Shown one piece after another: positions 49,445-51,328 of a DNA stretch of 51,328 bases (its first letter is position 1; each line of letters begins with the position of its first letter). The DNA is from Mycobacterium asiaticum. Its GTDB lineage: Bacteria; Actinomycetota; Actinomycetes; Mycobacteriales; Mycobacteriaceae. The notes beneath the pieces were generated by a model. It made no database searches. It was not told where the DNA came from and was given only the letters and a program-made list of their open reading frames with translations. The DNA lies in contig NZ_LZKQ01000234.1 in NCBI RefSeq assembly GCF_001668675.1, positions 1 to 51,328 on the forward strand. Reading direction: 5' to 3'. The translations under genes were made by a program, and so were the position numbers.

Positions 49445-49460
49445 CGGTGCGGCCGCACCG
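49445..49460. terminator. Palindrome between the LuxR and PE-MPTR genes
   Basis: CGGTGCGGCCGCACCG is a perfect 16-bp palindrome just after the LuxR stop (49441) and before the convergent PE-MPTR stop. It could terminate both genes, but no T-run follows. Confidence 0.4.
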
Positions 49461-49489
49461 CATCAACGATTGCTCCCTCGGAGTGACGG

Positions 49490-50962
49490 CTAAAGGCGCC
49501 CGATGTTGAACAGACCGGCCACACCAGAGGCCAAGTTGAGGAACCCGGAGGCGAACGCACTGTAATAGCCGATTGGTTTGCCGAGGACCGCCGCGGTGAC
49601 GGTGGTGTTGAAGAACCCAGACACGCCACCGTTGATGCCTGAGCCGCCGACGGCAAGGTTGGAGATTCCCGAGATGGCGCCGTTGTTCACCCCGCCACCT
49701 TTGGCCGTATTGAACAGGCCGGACATTTGCTCCCCGGTGTTCCCGATGCCCGAGACCTGGTTACCCGAGTTGTTGAATCCCGAGTTAGCCAGTCCGGTAT
49801 TTGTCGACGATCCGATCGCGGTGTTTACGCTGCCCGAGTTCAACCACCCAGTATTTGTGTCGCCCGAGTTCCCGTCTCCGGTGTTGTAGTAGCCGGCATT
49901 CCAGGAACCGGAGTTGGCGGAGCCGGCGTTACCCGTGCCGGTGTTGTAACTGCCGGCGTTGGCAAAGCCGGTGTTAACGGAACCGGAATTCCCGGCGCCG
50001 GTGTTGAGCACCCCCGCGTTGCCAATGCCGAAGTTGTCTATACCGGAGTTCCCGATGCCAAAGTTGTTGTGCACTCCGGGAAGTTGCGGGTCCGGCATGC
50101 CGCTGTTGAAGATGCCGACGTTCCCGGTGCCTGAGTTGAAGAGGCCGATGTTGTTGGTCCCGGAGTTCCCGAAACCGATGTTGCCGTTCCCCGAGTTCAG
50201 CAAGCCAAGAAGATTCACGCCCACTTTGTTATCGCCGGTGAGCCCGATCCCGATGTTGTTGTTGCCCGTGTTCCCGAAGCCGAAATTTCCATTGCCGGTA
50301 TTGCCCGCTCCGGTGTTGAAATTGCCGAAATTTCCACCGCCGTGGTTGCCGACGCCGGTGTTGCCGAGCCCGACGTTATCGTTGCCGGTGTTGCCTATGC
50401 CGATGTTGCGATAGCCCGGCTCAAAGATGCCGTTGCCGATGTTGCCGAAGCCGATGTTGTTGCTACCGAAGTTGCCAGAACCTATGTTGCCGCCGCCGTA
50501 ATTTCCACTGCCAACGTTGCCGTCGCCGGCGTTGCCACCCCCAAAATTCTGACTGCCGATGTTCCCGTTGCCCACATTGCCGTTGCCGGTGTTGCCGCCG
50601 CCGAGATTCATCGTGCCCTTGTTCCCGATGCCGAGATTCATCAGCGTCTCCTGCAGGCTGGCGGCGGGCAAAGACCGTGCGGCGGCAGCCTCGACGCCGA
50701 TGTAGGAATCCACGCCCGCAACCAACGCCCGCACGAACTGTTGATGGAAACCCGCCGCCTGGGCGCTCAGCACCTGATAGGACCTGCCGTGCGCGGAAAA
50801 CAACCCGGCGATGATCGCCGACACCTCGTCGGCCCCCGCGGCCAGCACTACCGTGGTCGCAGCGGTGACTGCGCTATTAGCTGCCTCGATCGCCGCTTCA
50901 AGGGTTGCCAGATTCGATGCGGCCGCGCTGATTAATTCCGGCGCCGCTATCAAGTAGGACAT
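49490..50962 (-). CDS. PE protein with MPTR-type (NxGxGNxG) repeats
   Basis: 490 residues from ATG 50962. The first about 95 residues are a true PE domain ([46 protein letters not shown], export motif YIGVE), not a PPE domain. It is followed by about 300 residues of Asn-Gly pentapeptide-like repeats such as [14 protein letters not shown] and [15 protein letters not shown], the MPTR pattern that normally follows PPE domains. A non-repeat C-terminus ends in [22 protein letters not shown] stands four to five bases before the ATG. It is probably ESX-5 exported; the role is unknown. Confidence 0.88.
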   Translation of the reverse strand: MSYLIAAPELISAAASNLATLEAAIEAANSAVTAATTVVLAAGADEVSAIIAGLFSAHGRSYQVLSAQAAGFHQQFVRALVAGVDSYIGVEAAAARSLPAASLQETLMNLGIGNKGTMNLGGGNTGNGNVGNGNIGSQNFGGGNAGDGNVGSGNYGGGNIGSGNFGSNNIGFGNIGNGIFEPGYRNIGIGNTGNDNVGLGNTGVGNHGGGNFGNFNTGAGNTGNGNFGFGNTGNNNIGIGLTGDNKVGVNLLGLLNSGNGNIGFGNSGTNNIGLFNSGTGNVGIFNSGMPDPQLPGVHNNFGIGNSGIDNFGIGNAGVLNTGAGNSGSVNTGFANAGSYNTGTGNAGSANSGSWNAGYYNTGDGNSGDTNTGWLNSGSVNTAIGSSTNTGLANSGFNNSGNQVSGIGNTGEQMSGLFNTAKGGGVNNGAISGISNLAVGGSGINGGVSGFFNTTVTAAVLGKPIGYYSAFASGFLNLASGVAGLFNIGRL

Positions 50963-51029
50963 AGGTACCCCCGCTATCGAGGTGACTGGACATCGCCTAA
51001 TCAGCCTCGCGGGTGGCGGCGTCACCTGT

Positions 51030-51049
51030 TTAAGTAGCGAGCTACTTAA
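51030..51049. promoter_or_regulatory. Perfect 20-bp palindromic operator candidate
   Basis: TTAAGTAGC-GA-GCTACTTAA, 9-bp arms with a 2-base centre, is AT-rich against its surroundings. It lies 68 bases upstream of the PE-MPTR start. The form fits a dimeric MarR/TetR-type regulator site. The remainder of the 366-bp stretch 50963-51328 has no gene I can support. Confidence 0.65.
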
Positions 51050-51289
51050 TCGAGTGCCGGCCGGCGCCGTAAGCGAACAGGGCTCCGTCGCCGTTCAGTC
51101 AGCTCGACCGTCACTGCGGGCCATCGCATGAAGCGCCAGAAACGCCGCGGTTCTATCTGAGCGTCGGCCGTTGGCGAACGAAGCCCACCTGCGCAACGAA
51201 TCGGGCTCAAGGTTGCGTCCACCAAAGTGGTGTATCAGTCGGGCCGTGAGTTGAGGACCGGCGTGTCGCAGCCGGCTAGATAAGGGTCA

Positions 51290-51328
51290 TCGCGTGATTC
51301 TTCGAGAGACCGTCCAAAGTCACTCGAG
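51290..51328 (+). mobile_element. Possible end of an IS1081-like (IS256 family) element
   Basis: The sequence starts TCGCGTGATTCTTCGA and ends CAAAGTCACTCGAG at the window edge. It resembles the left terminus of IS1081 as I remember it (TCGCGTGATCCTTCGA, then a AAAGTCAATCGAG-like stretch before the transposase). The transposase would lie beyond the window. This rests on memory only. Confidence 0.35.

Noticed and set aside
49578..50935. Pro/Val-rich plus-strand frames opposite the PE-MPTR gene
   Set aside because: They are the complement of the Asn-Gly repeat codons. The periodic composition comes from the repeats, not from selection.
51095..51289. Open minus-strand stretch ending in a TGA at 51095, with a protein-like part such as QLTARLIHHFGGRNLEPDS
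   Set aside because: It has no ATG or GTG start before an in-frame stop near 51288 and no family I recognise. It could be a gene remnant, but I cannot support it as a feature.

Overview
The window is chromosomal DNA from a slow-growing, probably nontuberculous, Mycobacterium. The evidence is high G+C, many GTG starts, PE-family genes at both ends, mycobacterial-type moa, rpfA, fadE10, fprB and citA genes, and a gene order that follows from memory the M. tuberculosis stretch around Rv0859-Rv0889. I had no database, so orthologue names are from recognition of the proteins.

Layout. 1-575: short PE_PGRS gene. 576-4333: fadA-fadB, the two subunits of the fatty-acid beta-oxidation trifunctional enzyme, ending in a very strong hairpin. 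4468-11035: an accessory block that I do not recall from M. tuberculosis at this place: two F420-type (LLM) oxidoreductases, a broken FAD monooxygenase, a 56-bp tandem repeat, a PknF-like Ser/Thr kinase with a duplicated external domain, and a DUF35-thiolase pair. 11059-14980: ercc3 (XPB helicase) and a helicase-associated partner. 15044-19781: a molybdopterin block (moaC, mog, moaE, then moaD, moaA on the other strand) interrupted by rpfA, which has a c-di-AMP riboswitch leader and a CRP-type site. 19944-34597: cspB, fadE10, a xi-class GST-like gene, DUF2771 and MFS genes, DUF3027, SRPBCC, DUF2530, a MarR-TrmH-DUF2537 operon, sepH, serC, a diiron oxygenase, fprB and a VOC protein. 34845-39353: a TetR-hydroxylase operon with a clear operator, citA, pdxH and a second MFS exporter. 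39331-49441: a regulatory island with a giant 2237-residue SARP/cyclase/STAND ATPase protein ending in seven SnoaL-like domains, a small PE protein, and a LuxR-type STAND regulator. 49490-50962: a PE domain fused to MPTR-type repeats. The last about 40 bases look like the end of an IS1081-like (IS256 family) element.

How it fits together. Much of the window is lipid oxidation (fadA, fadB, fadE10, the thiolase/DUF35 pair, the sterol-desaturase-type hydroxylase), cofactor supply (molybdopterin, PLP) and second-messenger control (cAMP through CRP-type sites at rpfA and serC, c-di-AMP through the rpfA leader, a cyclase domain in the giant regulator). The best candidates for undescribed biology are the giant regulator with its three tandem two-domain SnoaL units next to a PE gene, and the PE-MPTR chimera under a perfect 20-bp palindrome.
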